Source of the DNA: Chitinispirillaceae bacterium
GTDB lineage: Bacteria; Fibrobacterota; Chitinivibrionia; Chitinivibrionales; Chitinispirillaceae
Direction: 5' to 3'
Assembly: GCA_016927235.1 (NCBI GenBank)
Contig: JAFGNB010000172.1
Span: forward strand, 1-41,145
DNA length: 41,145 nucleotides
A program made the position numbers and the translations under genes. Positions 34,252-41,145 of this stretch are shown here, piece after piece (position 1 is the stretch's first letter; every line of letters starts with the position of its first letter). Under the pieces are notes generated by a model, which worked only from the letters and a program-made list of their open reading frames with translations, did not search any database and was not told the DNA's origin.

Positions 34252-34659
34252 ATGACGAGAGGGCGTTTCCCATTCCCATTTTTGATTTCAATGGAAACAT
34301 TAACCAGGGAAGAAAAAGCGCTCAGGCAGCTGGAAAAATTGTTAGGCCACTTTGCCGATAGGAACCGGGTAATAAAATATAACGAATTATATCGTTATTT
34401 CAAGAGGCTTAAAATTATCTTTGTCGTTTATATGAAAGAGCGTTACAACCTTACTATTCGGGATACACTGTCCCCGGAGATGGCAAATATAATAGAACGC
34501 TACGGCACCGGCGACAGTTCATTTTTCAAATACTTCTTTGAACGTCTGCAACGCATGAAAACGCAGCAAATGACTTTACGGGGCATCGAAAAACTCTTAC
34601 GCGAGGCTATTTCTTTTTTCAGGGGTAAAGTCGAGATCGCCCGGCGGCAGACGATTTAA
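34252..34659 (+). CDS. Small basic helical protein of unknown function
   Basis: 135 aa, rich in Arg/Lys, Phe/Tyr and long amphipathic helices (LTREEKALRQLEKLLGHF, NELYRYFKRLKIIFVVYMKERYN, FKYFFERLQRMKTQQM, GIEKLLREAISFFRGKVEIARR). No signal peptide, membrane segment or catalytic motif; I do not recognise a family. GAGGAG lies 7 nt before ATG. The presence of a strong sigma-54 promoter and a good ribosome site supports a real gene. It may be a nucleic-acid- or membrane-surface-binding protein, but that is a guess from charge only. Confidence 0.65.
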   Translation: MTRGRFPFPFLISMETLTREEKALRQLEKLLGHFADRNRVIKYNELYRYFKRLKIIFVVYMKERYNLTIRDTLSPEMANIIERYGTGDSSFFKYFFERLQRMKTQQMTLRGIEKLLREAISFFRGKVEIARRQTI

Positions 34660-34781
34660 CGACGATATCGGGTGCTCGGTTTCGATATGTGGGTTTTAAA
34701 AGTAAAAGGAATTTATGAATTTTTTATTTCTCAAAGTGCGATGATTGTCGAATTAAATTTTACCTAGAGAAGAATAGTGCC

Positions 34782-34797
34782 TGGCATGCATATTGCC
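34782..34797 (+). promoter_or_regulatory. Sigma-54 promoter of the BON-domain gene
   Basis: TGGCATGCATATTGCC. The 15-mer TGGCATGCATATTGC and the two C/T bases before it are identical to the promoter at 26052. Predicted start is near 34808, about 70 nt before the gene. Confidence 0.72.
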
Positions 34798-34879
34798 TTA
34801 CTTTATGCTATACATAGTTCGTAAGGGAGTACTTAGCAAACCATGAAGTCAATTCCACCGTTTCTTGCGAAGGAGATTA

Positions 34880-36370
34880 ATGATTATGAAATGGAGGTAC
34901 ATATATTCGCTTCTAGTGACGGCAAGCATTTTGATGCTGCTTAATTCCAATTCCTCATTGTGCAAACCTGCCGCTGTAACCGATTCAGTAATTTATCTTA
35001 CCGTTGTATCGGATTTATCCCATAATGAAGCCGTCGAAGGTCATCTTATCGACGTAACCGTCGACAGCGGTTTCGTAACGCTTACGGGAAAGGTCGATAA
35101 TTTACTGGGTAAAGATCGCGCGGAACGGCTTTGCTATACCATTAGAGGAGTCCGGGGAATCATCAACCGCATCGAAGTCATTCCGGTTAAGCGGAGCGTA
35201 TCCGAACTTCGCGGGGACATCAGTAGAGCCCTTATATTAGATCCGGTGACGGAATCTTTGGATTTAACCTGCAACATCAGCCATGATACCGTATTTCTCG
35301 GCGGGACGGTTCAGTCGATAGTCCAAAAGCAGTTAGCCGACGAAACGGTAAAGGGTATAAAGGGAGTAAGTCATATCGAAAACAACATAACCGTTGTTCC
35401 CGTTTCCATACGTTCCGAGAGGGAAATAAAGAAGGAAATCAAGGGATTGTTGAAATCCGATCCCTTTATATATGATAAAATGATAAAGGTCGCCGTTCAC
35501 AAGGGAGTTGTCCGGCTTTCAGGGACGGTCGGAAGCATTGCCGAAAAATTGTATGCCCGTATTAATGCATATGTTCCCGGAGCGGTAGCGGTCATCGATT
35601 CCGGCATAACCGTTAAGCTCTGGGCAAAAGACCCTCTCCGCCGCAAAGGAAAGCTGGTAATCAAACCGGATGAAGCCATTGTTGAAGAAATGGGGGCTTT
35701 ATTCAAAAGAGACCCGCGTATCTCACCGTCTGATATCCGGATTGCAATGAAAAAAGGAAACGTCATGTTAAAAGGAACGGTCGAGAATCTTAATACAAAG
35801 CGGCAGGCGGAAGAGACCGCGTTAAACCTTATCGGCGTTTATCATGTTGAAAACAACATCAAGGTTCGACCTGAAGAGTACCTCGGTGACGGGGAGATGG
35901 AGAAGAGAATCGCTGAAAAAGTACGATTGGATCCTATCGTCGACCGCCATGAATTGAAAATTATAGTCAGAAACGGTAAAGCACACGTTTATGGAGCGGT
36001 TGATAGCCGGTACGAAAAAAATCATGTTACGGAAATTATCGCGAAGATTCCCGGCGTTATCACCGTTGCCAATTATGCATCCGTAAGAAATGACGACCTT
36101 CCCTGGACGCCTGAAAACGATTCAATCATACGTGCAAATATAACGGATGAATATCTATCCCAGTTTATTGTTGATTTAAGCGATCTTAGCATTTCGGTAA
36201 AAGATGGAATAGCGACCGTTACAGGCGATATCGAATCAATGAAAGAATTGCGGGCAATCGTCGAGAACGCATTCGACGGGGGAGCGAAAATGGTGGTAAC
36301 GAGGTTGATGTTCAATGGAATGAAGAAGTACGGTGTCTATGATTATCGAGGGAATTACACATTTAATTGA
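34880..36370 (+). CDS. Periplasmic protein with six BON domains
   Basis: About 496 aa: signal peptide (MKWRYIYSLLVTASILMLL...) followed by six consecutive BON repeats of 65-75 aa at roughly residues 40-105, 110-175, 185-250, 265-330, 345-410 and 420-485. Each repeats the pattern 'I...i..aL..dp......i.v.v.~G.V.L.G.V......~.A...~..i.GV..v.N.i.V'; for example NVMLKGTVENLNTKRQAEETALNLIG. BON modules (OsmY, Kbp) bind phospholipid or potassium and are linked to osmotic stress. AAGGAG is 4 nt before ATG 34880 and 10 nt before ATG 34886; either may be used. Transcribed alone from a sigma-54 promoter. Confidence 0.83.
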   Translation: MIMKWRYIYSLLVTASILMLLNSNSSLCKPAAVTDSVIYLTVVSDLSHNEAVEGHLIDVTVDSGFVTLTGKVDNLLGKDRAERLCYTIRGVRGIINRIEVIPVKRSVSELRGDISRALILDPVTESLDLTCNISHDTVFLGGTVQSIVQKQLADETVKGIKGVSHIENNITVVPVSIRSEREIKKEIKGLLKSDPFIYDKMIKVAVHKGVVRLSGTVGSIAEKLYARINAYVPGAVAVIDSGITVKLWAKDPLRRKGKLVIKPDEAIVEEMGALFKRDPRISPSDIRIAMKKGNVMLKGTVENLNTKRQAEETALNLIGVYHVENNIKVRPEEYLGDGEMEKRIAEKVRLDPIVDRHELKIIVRNGKAHVYGAVDSRYEKNHVTEIIAKIPGVITVANYASVRNDDLPWTPENDSIIRANITDEYLSQFIVDLSDLSISVKDGIATVTGDIESMKELRAIVENAFDGGAKMVVTRLMFNGMKKYGVYDYRGNYTFN

Positions 36371-36416
36371 TTAATTGCCGCATTATCGGCGGCAAACACT
36401 CTATGCCGCAATTAAT
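36370..36416. terminator. Inverted repeat at the end of the BON-domain gene
   Basis: ATTAATTGCCGCAT (36370-36383) pairs with ATGCCGCAATTAAT (36403-36416) with one mismatch across a 19-nt loop, starting on the last base of the stop codon. It lacks a T-run, so it may act as an mRNA 3' stabiliser or an inefficient terminator. Confidence 0.42.
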
Positions 36417-36530
36417 GCTGTTGCGTAATGTCGGAAAATAGTACAATATATACCCGTCTCGCGGAATTATGATAATTTAATCAGGGAAACCAACCGTCAG
36501 GCGACTCTGAAGTGCGCCGGTACGGTGTCC

Positions 36531-36716
36531 TCATTGCTTATCATTGTTTCGACTCATTTCATCCATAATTAACGTTATCGCATATTCATCAACCAATGAC
36601 AGGGGATCTCCATGCTGATACCGCCTGGCCATTCTAATATATTCATCCTTGACATCACCGTTTATATTGTTTTTTTCTGTCCACCTTACAACATTTTCCA
36701 CCACATTCTTGGGCAT
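36531..36716 (-). CDS. Small conserved-looking hypothetical protein
   Basis: 61 aa, mixed charge, predicted mostly helical: MPKNVVENVVRWTEKNNI then VKDEYIRMARRYQHGDPLSLVDEYAITLIMDEM. No family was recognised and there is no signal or membrane segment. GAAAGG lies 7 nt before ATG. A sigma-54-like element about 150 nt upstream on the same strand (36864-36878) supports a real gene. Confidence 0.5.
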   Translation of the reverse strand: MPKNVVENVVRWTEKNNINGDVKDEYIRMARRYQHGDPLSLVDEYAITLIMDEMSRNNDKQ

Positions 36717-36863
36717 ACAAAAACCTTTCTTTAGGGCAATACGGCCTCATTTGAATAATCGGTTGTTTTGAAAATTGAAAATTCTGTTATTATGGATAAA
36801 ATTCATTACAACCGGCTAACGCCATATCCCGAAAAGTTTATGAATAATTCGGGTTAATAATGC

Positions 36864-36878
36864 GCAAATACCATTCCT
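36864..36878 (-). promoter_or_regulatory. Weak sigma-54-like promoter of the 61-aa gene
   Basis: Minus-strand AGGAATGGTATTTGC has GG and GC in register and a perfect TTGC, but A replaces the first T of the -24 box. Predicted start is near 36852. Confidence 0.42.
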
Positions 36879-37004
36879 TTATTAGACGGCTTGAAGAGTC
36901 CCTACAGGCCAGTGAATAAGCTACGATTCAGAAGAAATTGATTTTGCGAATTATTTTCTAAAAAATGAAAACATATTGAATGAATCGAAATATATATATT
37001 GAAA

Positions 37005-37487
37005 TTAATCGTGCCGTCCCAGCGGAAGATCGAAATTTGCCTGGGAGAAGAACGCACGGGTTTCGTCAAGTGGAGTGCCGCGATCAATAGTTATTTCGGC
37101 ATTATCGAGGACATGGTTTTTAAAGGCATTAAGTATGGAGAAGGTTCCTTTTCCTCCAGCGATGCTGATAATGTCATCCAGTGCATAGACTGAATAGGTA
37201 AGCCTGGTATCAGCCCCACCCTCCTGCGGATCAATGGAATTATCCCGGGTGAATTCATTGACTGCTTCGATGCCTTTTCGGAAATCCGCCTCGATTGTAT
37301 CGGTTACCGGGATATTGTAGACAACCCATTTTATTTTATGCGATACCGAATTTTCGGCGATAACCACAAGGTTTTTCGTTTCTTTTGGAAAGTCGTGGAT
37401 CTGTAAGGAAGGATTGGTCCCCTCTCCACCGAAAAAAGAGCGATTCCTTCCCCCTCCCTCCGCACCCCACGGGCATATCAGCTTCAT
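37005..37487 (-). CDS. PEBP-family (YbhB/YbcL-like) protein, copy 2
   Basis: 160-aa relative of the protein at 33381-33803. Shared blocks: NPSLQIHDFPKETKNLVVIAEN, IKWVVYNIPVTDTIEADFRKGIEAVNEF, and YSVYALDDIISIAGGKG with a C-terminal NHVLDNAEI region. The DPDxP motif is replaced (ENSVSH) and the GPxPPxGHRY motif is eroded (DPQEGGADTRL). About 20 residues extend past the usual C-terminus. No signal peptide. AAAAGGAG lies 8 nt before the ATG. A weak sigma-54-like element lies about 140 nt upstream. Copies 1 and 2 are clearly diverged, so the duplication is old. Confidence 0.78.
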   Translation of the reverse strand: MKLICPWGAEGGGRNRSFFGGEGTNPSLQIHDFPKETKNLVVIAENSVSHKIKWVVYNIPVTDTIEADFRKGIEAVNEFTRDNSIDPQEGGADTRLTYSVYALDDIISIAGGKGTFSILNAFKNHVLDNAEITIDRGTPLDETRAFFSQANFDLPLGRHD

Positions 37488-37621
37488 GGCCCCAGCTCCT
37501 TTTAATTACCCCTGCAACAACGGCCCCGCTTCACCTTATTATTCATTTACCTAAAAATCAAGCGACTGTCGCTCCCGCTGCAAGATAGAATTATCGGTTG
37601 ATTTCCATATATAACAAAATA

Positions 37622-37636
37622 GCGAATAGCATGCCG
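37622..37636 (-). promoter_or_regulatory. Weak sigma-54-like promoter of PEBP copy 2
   Basis: Minus-strand CGGCATGCTATTCGC keeps GG and GC in register and resembles TGGCATGCATATTGC, but it has one mismatch in each box. Predicted start is near 37610. Confidence 0.38.
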
Positions 37637-37758
37637 ACTGAATTTTTAAAATAATTTGCTGTTTGGTGATTCATTTTATTCGTCACCGGTAAGCATTCAA
37701 TTCTCCATAAAACAACAGCTCCTCTAACCAACTTCTTTCATAAGGTCCAAATTAGAAA

Positions 37759-38320
37759 TTATAATGACGTGCTCCCCTTCCGATCGACCAGCAGAAGCAC
37801 AGTGTCGCCGTGTTTAATCTTTCCGGCAACCCGGTCGTATTGTTTCACTGATGCGATTGTCGCGGGTTCTCCGCCGTTTATCCTGATTTCGGTGATGACA
37901 TCGCCTTCCTTCAGACCAGCGCGAGCATCGGTGAAGGACTGGTTGACGCCGACGACGACCATGCCTTCGCTTGATGAGGAGATACCGTATTTTTTCCGCG
38001 CCGAGTCGTTGATATCCGTGACTTGAATGCCTAATTTCCGGTGTATTTTCCCCGTTTCGTGACTCGTTTTCCGACGAGCCCTTTGACAGTTTCTCGACCA
38101 CCTCCCAGCTTCGCTCTCCGACGGTGATGTCGACGCTCATTTTTTTACCATTTCTCAACAGTTCCATCGGCACCTTTGTTCCCGGCTTGATTGTCGCCAC
38201 GGCGTTGCGAAGTTCGTTGGTATTGTCGACTTTTTTCCCATTAACGGAAACGATGATGTCGCCGCGGCGAATACCGGCTTTGTCGGCGGGCTGATGTTCC
38301 GCTGAACGGAACTCAATTAT
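37759..38320 (-). pseudogene. HtrA/DegP-type protease remnant (two PDZ domains, frameshifted)
   Basis: Only the C-terminal PDZ part of an HtrA-family protease remains. The first PDZ reads ADKAGIRRGDIIVSVNGKKVDN, then AVATIKPGTKVPMELLRNGKK. Near 38035 a one-base shift is needed to continue into the second PDZ (KLGIQVTDINDSARKKYGIS, then VNQSFTDARAGLKEGDVITEI). The protease domain with the His-Asp-Ser triad is absent. The homology begins right where the upstream antiporter gene ends, and no start codon or ribosome site introduces it. A full DegP is about 450-500 aa; roughly 185 codons are left. It is probably non-functional. Confidence 0.75.
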
Positions 38321-39581
38321 CGTCAGGTTGCTGCGGACGGCGCACTATGACGTTCGGTTTGTCCTGATTCGTTTCTCCCGACAGCTTCAACGAAACCGTC
38401 GACAGAAGCGGGCCGGCGATTTCATGAACAATGGTTGCACCGATTATCACCGCCAGGATGGTATCGGCAAACTGCCGGTACTGCGGACGTGAAGCGAGCG
38501 TGAGTGCCAATCCAATGACAATTCCTCCCTGCGGGATGAGTCCGAGAGAAATCAGAAGCGAGTCGTGGACAGTTTCGCGTGAGAGCGCCCCCCCGATGAG
38601 CGTTCCGCATACCTTGCCGCAGGAACGGAATAAAATGAAAAAGACAACCGTCAACAGCGAACTCGACAGTGCTGTGAAATTCAGCCGCATGGCGCTGACC
38701 GTGAAAAAATAGACAAATATCAACTCGTCGGTGTAGCGCTCGAGCATTTCGAATGCCCTGCGTTGATACCGCGAAAAATTCGACACGACGATACCTGCGG
38801 TCATGGTCGCAAGGAGTTCCTCGAATCCCGCCGTTTTCGCAAGCCCGAAGCAGAGCATTAAACAGGCAAAAATAACGACAATTTGTGCGCCTTCGGTTTC
38901 GCGTCGTAAAAAACGCAGGCCGAACGCTATCACCGATCCGAAAACCGCACCCGTTACCACCGCTCCTCCGAGTGCGATGCTCAATGATCCGATTACCCGG
39001 GTCATATCCGTCCGGATTCCGGCGGCTGTAGTTATTGCCAGTGACGACAGTATGGTAAAGTTTGTCAAGCCGGCGATGTCGTCGAGACCCGCCACGCCGA
39101 GAATACTGTACGAGACCTTTCCGGTCGCCTTATATTGATGGATGACCGCGAGGGTGGCCGAAGGGTCGGTCGGGCAGGCAAGTGCGCCGAACAGCAATGC
39201 CGCGGGCAGCGACGTGTGCAGCCACGATTGGTGCGGCGACGGCGGAAAAAACCATCCGAACAGTGCAAGGCCCGCAGCCGTAAAAAGAAGCGCGGTCTGT
39301 GCTTCGAAAACCGTGATGAGTGCAATCGATCGTCCGAGATTTTTAAGCGTTTTGAACGACAGGGCGCCGCCGACGGCGAAGGTAATGAAAGAGAGTGCAA
39401 TATCGGTGGGAATTTGGGTATGCCTGATGAAATCAATGGGAAGCAGCGGTGTTATGGAAGGGTTGAGAATCAGGCCGGCGACGATATATCCCATGACTTT
39501 GGGCAACCGGACGACGACCGCACATTCACCGAGGAGAAAACCGACGCTTATTACCAGGCCAAGAACGGTTACGCTGTTCAC
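38313..39581 (-). CDS. Monovalent cation:proton antiporter, CPA2 family
   Basis: 422-aa inner-membrane protein with 11-13 hydrophobic helices and no C-terminal RCK/TrkA domain. The ion-binding core is visible: ACPTDPSATLAVI on one discontinuous helix and VAGLDDIAGL (Asp pair) on the next, as in NapA/KefB-type transporters. LPKVMGYIVAGLILNP near the N-terminus is also typical. It exchanges Na+ or K+ for protons. Hydrophobicity ends near residue 405, and the last ~15 residues are polar, so the junction with the HtrA remnant may have altered the tail. No promoter was recognised in the 165-nt upstream gap. Confidence 0.88.
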   Translation of the reverse strand: MNSVTVLGLVISVGFLLGECAVVVRLPKVMGYIVAGLILNPSITPLLPIDFIRHTQIPTDIALSFITFAVGGALSFKTLKNLGRSIALITVFEAQTALLFTAAGLALFGWFFPPSPHQSWLHTSLPAALLFGALACPTDPSATLAVIHQYKATGKVSYSILGVAGLDDIAGLTNFTILSSLAITTAAGIRTDMTRVIGSLSIALGGAVVTGAVFGSVIAFGLRFLRRETEGAQIVVIFACLMLCFGLAKTAGFEELLATMTAGIVVSNFSRYQRRAFEMLERYTDELIFVYFFTVSAMRLNFTALSSSLLTVVFFILFRSCGKVCGTLIGGALSRETVHDSLLISLGLIPQGGIVIGLALTLASRPQYRQFADTILAVIIGATIVHEIAGPLLSTVSLKLSGETNQDKPNVIVRRPQQPDDN

Positions 39582-39746
39582 GGACCGTCCTCACTGCGCC
39601 ATTTCGTACAACTGATTGTATGCAACCGGCGTTTGATTAACTGACATATATGCATATGACACAAGCCCGCTGAAATGTTGCTGCGGAGGCATGCGTGCCG
39701 TTTCTTTGAGGATCCACCGCGGCAGTCGGACTCAGGTGAAGGTCCG

Positions 39747-40447
39747 TTATTTCTTCTTTACGAAAATCGATGTCGCCTGTTTGAAGACCTCGTCGAGATC
39801 CTTGACGTTTTTTACCTTACCCGATTCCACCTTCATTGCCAGCCGCTGCAGCGCAGCGCCTGCGGAATCGACCCCTGTCCAGGGTTTGATACCCATTGAA
39901 GCGGCCTTGAGCCGTAAAAAAACAGAGGCTTGTCGTATTTCATCGGCGGTCACGGTATTTTGATTCGCCTTCAACTTCTCTTTCGCTTTTTTAAAATGAT
40001 ATTGGAAGGCGTCATCGGATATTGCCGTTCCCTCGACCTCAACCGGAACCATCGTATATTTGTTGTTGATGATATCCAACGCATGCGACGTCACCGAGTC
40101 GAACGGAAGCGTGTCCTTTACAGCGCCACTCGCTATTTTTTCGACAACTCGTCAATCTCTTGAAGGGAGGCGGAGAGCCGCTTTTTCTGGAACGTAAGAA
40201 ATCTTTTACCTCTCGATAATTCGGCCGCTGCCTTTGCAGCGTCGCCCTTACGGAGGTATTCTTTCGCTAGAGAAAAATGGTAGGCCGGAGCGGCCATATA
40301 CACCGCCCAGTCCGCCTGATCCACTCTGACCCACCGGACAGGAGCGTTGCCGGGTATACTTGCAGAACGGCCTTGTTCGGCAAGGGAAGCTGCAATGATC
40401 AGGGAAAAGCACGCGGCAGCAATGGGAACACGTCGGGTGCATGACAT
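39747..40447 (-). pseudogene. Exported helical protein split by a -1 frameshift
   Basis: Two adjacent frames make one protein of about 230 aa. The first (ATG 40447; signal peptide ending near EQGRSA, then VRWVRVDQADWAVYMAAPAYHF and LAKEYLRKGDAAKAAAEL) stops at TAG after a run of six A (about 40133). A -1 shift on that run continues as KIASGAVKDTLPFDSV and then the helical region (FKKAKEKLKANQNTV, ADEIRQASVFLRLKAA) to the stop at 39747. It loosely resembles YfdX-like helical stress proteins, but I cannot assign a family. AAAGGAGGTGA is well spaced before the start and a textbook sigma-54 promoter lies upstream. The break may be a sequencing error, a real mutation or programmed slippage. Confidence 0.66.
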
Positions 40448-40545
40448 AACGTCACCTCCTTTACGGTAGTGTATAAGAGCGAAAGATTCATGGTACTGCC
40501 ACCTTTTTTCAGCAGGTACATGAATCCGTCATCATATATTTGAAA

Positions 40546-40560
40546 GCAATAGTGATGCCA
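40546..40560 (-). promoter_or_regulatory. Sigma-54 promoter of the frameshifted exported protein
   Basis: Minus-strand TGGCATCACTATTGC followed by T: TGGCAT-N5-TTGCT, one base from consensus. Predicted start is near 40534, about 85 nt before the ATG. Confidence 0.72.
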
Positions 40561-40699
40561 ATTGTAGAAGAGATTTCCGTGATGAATGAAATGATGGGAA
40601 TCGGCGGCGGCTGAAAAGGACACGCTCACGACGCATACTCACCCCAGGCCGTTTGTCATCGTGAAGAATGGAGAAAAGATCCCGCCCGGCTGACTTTCA

Positions 40700-41092
40700 T
40701 CATGGAATCTTCATGACACCCTGATACCGGCGATTTCCCACACTGTCCGATCCGAAATAACGGTTGATTGTCATGGCGAGCGGATCGTCTTCATCCTCCG
40801 TCTTGTGCGTGAAAGCGATCCCGCAAAGCAGACTGTTGCCGTTCCTCCATGTCCACCGTACTTCACTTCTGCATTTCGATGTCCCGTTTTTCGTTGTTAT
40901 ATAGCAATCCATCAGCCGGTTTTTTGAGATGGAGGGTACCTTCCCTGATTGATTCATATGGATGCCGAAACAGGCACCCCTCCTCGACAGATCGAGCATC
41001 GAACCGAAATGCAGTCCGCCGTTGCTGTAGAATGTTATTTCAGCCGGCTCGTTCAGCGTTTTCCTTCGTTCATTTCTGCGGTCGTTTTGCAT
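40700..41092 (-). CDS. PilZ-domain protein (putative c-di-GMP receptor)
   Basis: 130 aa, one PilZ beta-barrel. The N-terminal Arg-rich segment (NDRRNERRKT) provides an RxxxR-type motif and DLSRRGACFG provides the (D/N)xSxxG motif; together they normally bind cyclic di-GMP. The barrel continues SEVRWTWRNGNSLLCGIAFTH. No enzymatic or transmembrane domain is attached, so it probably signals to a partner protein. AGGAG lies 13 nt before ATG, longer than usual. Its promoter probably lies in the last ~50 nt of the window or beyond. The 252-nt gap after it holds only the sigma-54 promoter at 40546. Confidence 0.82.
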   Translation of the reverse strand: MQNDRRNERRKTLNEPAEITFYSNGGLHFGSMLDLSRRGACFGIHMNQSGKVPSISKNRLMDCYITTKNGTSKCRSEVRWTWRNGNSLLCGIAFTHKTEDEDDPLAMTINRYFGSDSVGNRRYQGVMKIP

Positions 41093-41145
41093 GCAGCCGG
41101 TTCAACTCCTATGCGTACTCAGACACTACTGTTTCGATATCGATA

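Overview
The window is bacterial chromosome. There is no plasmid, phage or insertion-sequence hallmark, no tRNA or rRNA, and no CRISPR array. The sequence does not name the organism. A secreted protein at 5743-6960 combines a carboxypeptidase-regulatory-like repeat, a sorting-domain-like beta segment and a DUF5011-like Ig domain. Together with extensive surface-glycan genes and many sigma-54 promoters this suggests a Gram-negative, probably anaerobic or microaerophilic lineage of the Fibrobacterota/FCB or deltaproteobacterial type. That is inference only. The first 14 kb and most of 18-23.6 kb look GC-rich. The blocks at 14.2-16.4 kb and much of 23.9-37.7 kb are visibly more AT-rich.

Region 1 (1-5.5 kb, + strand) is a dissociated fatty-acid/polyketide-type operon. 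It encodes a ketosynthase fused to a degenerate second ketosynthase (chain-length-factor-like), an acyl carrier protein, a GcvT/T-protein-like folate-fold protein, a FabG-type reductase and a FabD-type acyltransferase. A terminator-like hairpin follows. Region 2 (5.7-14.1 kb, + strand) holds the secreted modular protein with a strong terminator, then purD-purE-tsaC, then two tandem paralogous multi-spanning GT-C-like membrane proteins behind a good sigma-70 promoter.

Region 3 (14.2-22.2 kb, - strand) is a surface-polysaccharide or glycolipid cluster. In transcription order it has a GT2 glycosyltransferase, an asparagine-synthase-type amidotransferase, a GT4 glycosyltransferase, a methyltransferase reduced to its two ends by an internal deletion, a UDP-galactopyranose-mutase-like flavoprotein, a second GT4 enzyme and a flippase-like membrane protein. 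Most joints are 4-nt start/stop overlaps. Two promoters sit so close to start codons that near-leaderless transcripts are predicted.

Region 4 (22.3-41.1 kb) is the most unusual part. It starts with an NtrC-type sigma-54 activator, a PTS Enzyme I without HPr, an orphan PAS histidine kinase and a receiver-only regulator. It continues with a string of small stress-type genes: a lipoprotein, a rubredoxin-superoxide reductase fusion, a DUF2934 protein, a proline-rich peptide, two PEBP-family proteins, a six-BON periplasmic protein, a CPA2 antiporter, an HtrA remnant, a frameshifted helical exported protein and a PilZ protein. By eye I find eight fairly good and three weaker -24/-12 (sigma-54) promoters in about 15 kb. 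All are intergenic and each points at the gene next to it. Two of the weaker ones lie inside a duplicated ~250-bp upstream region. A perfect 20-bp palindrome lies between two divergent promoters, and an identical 18-mer lies upstream of two others. I read this as a local sigma-54 stress regulon, and it is the best candidate for an undescribed system here.

Three genes look decayed or frameshifted: the methyltransferase at 17.9-18.2 kb, the HtrA fragment at 37.8-38.3 kb and the helical exported protein at 39.7-40.4 kb. All calls rest on reading motifs by eye; no database search was run.
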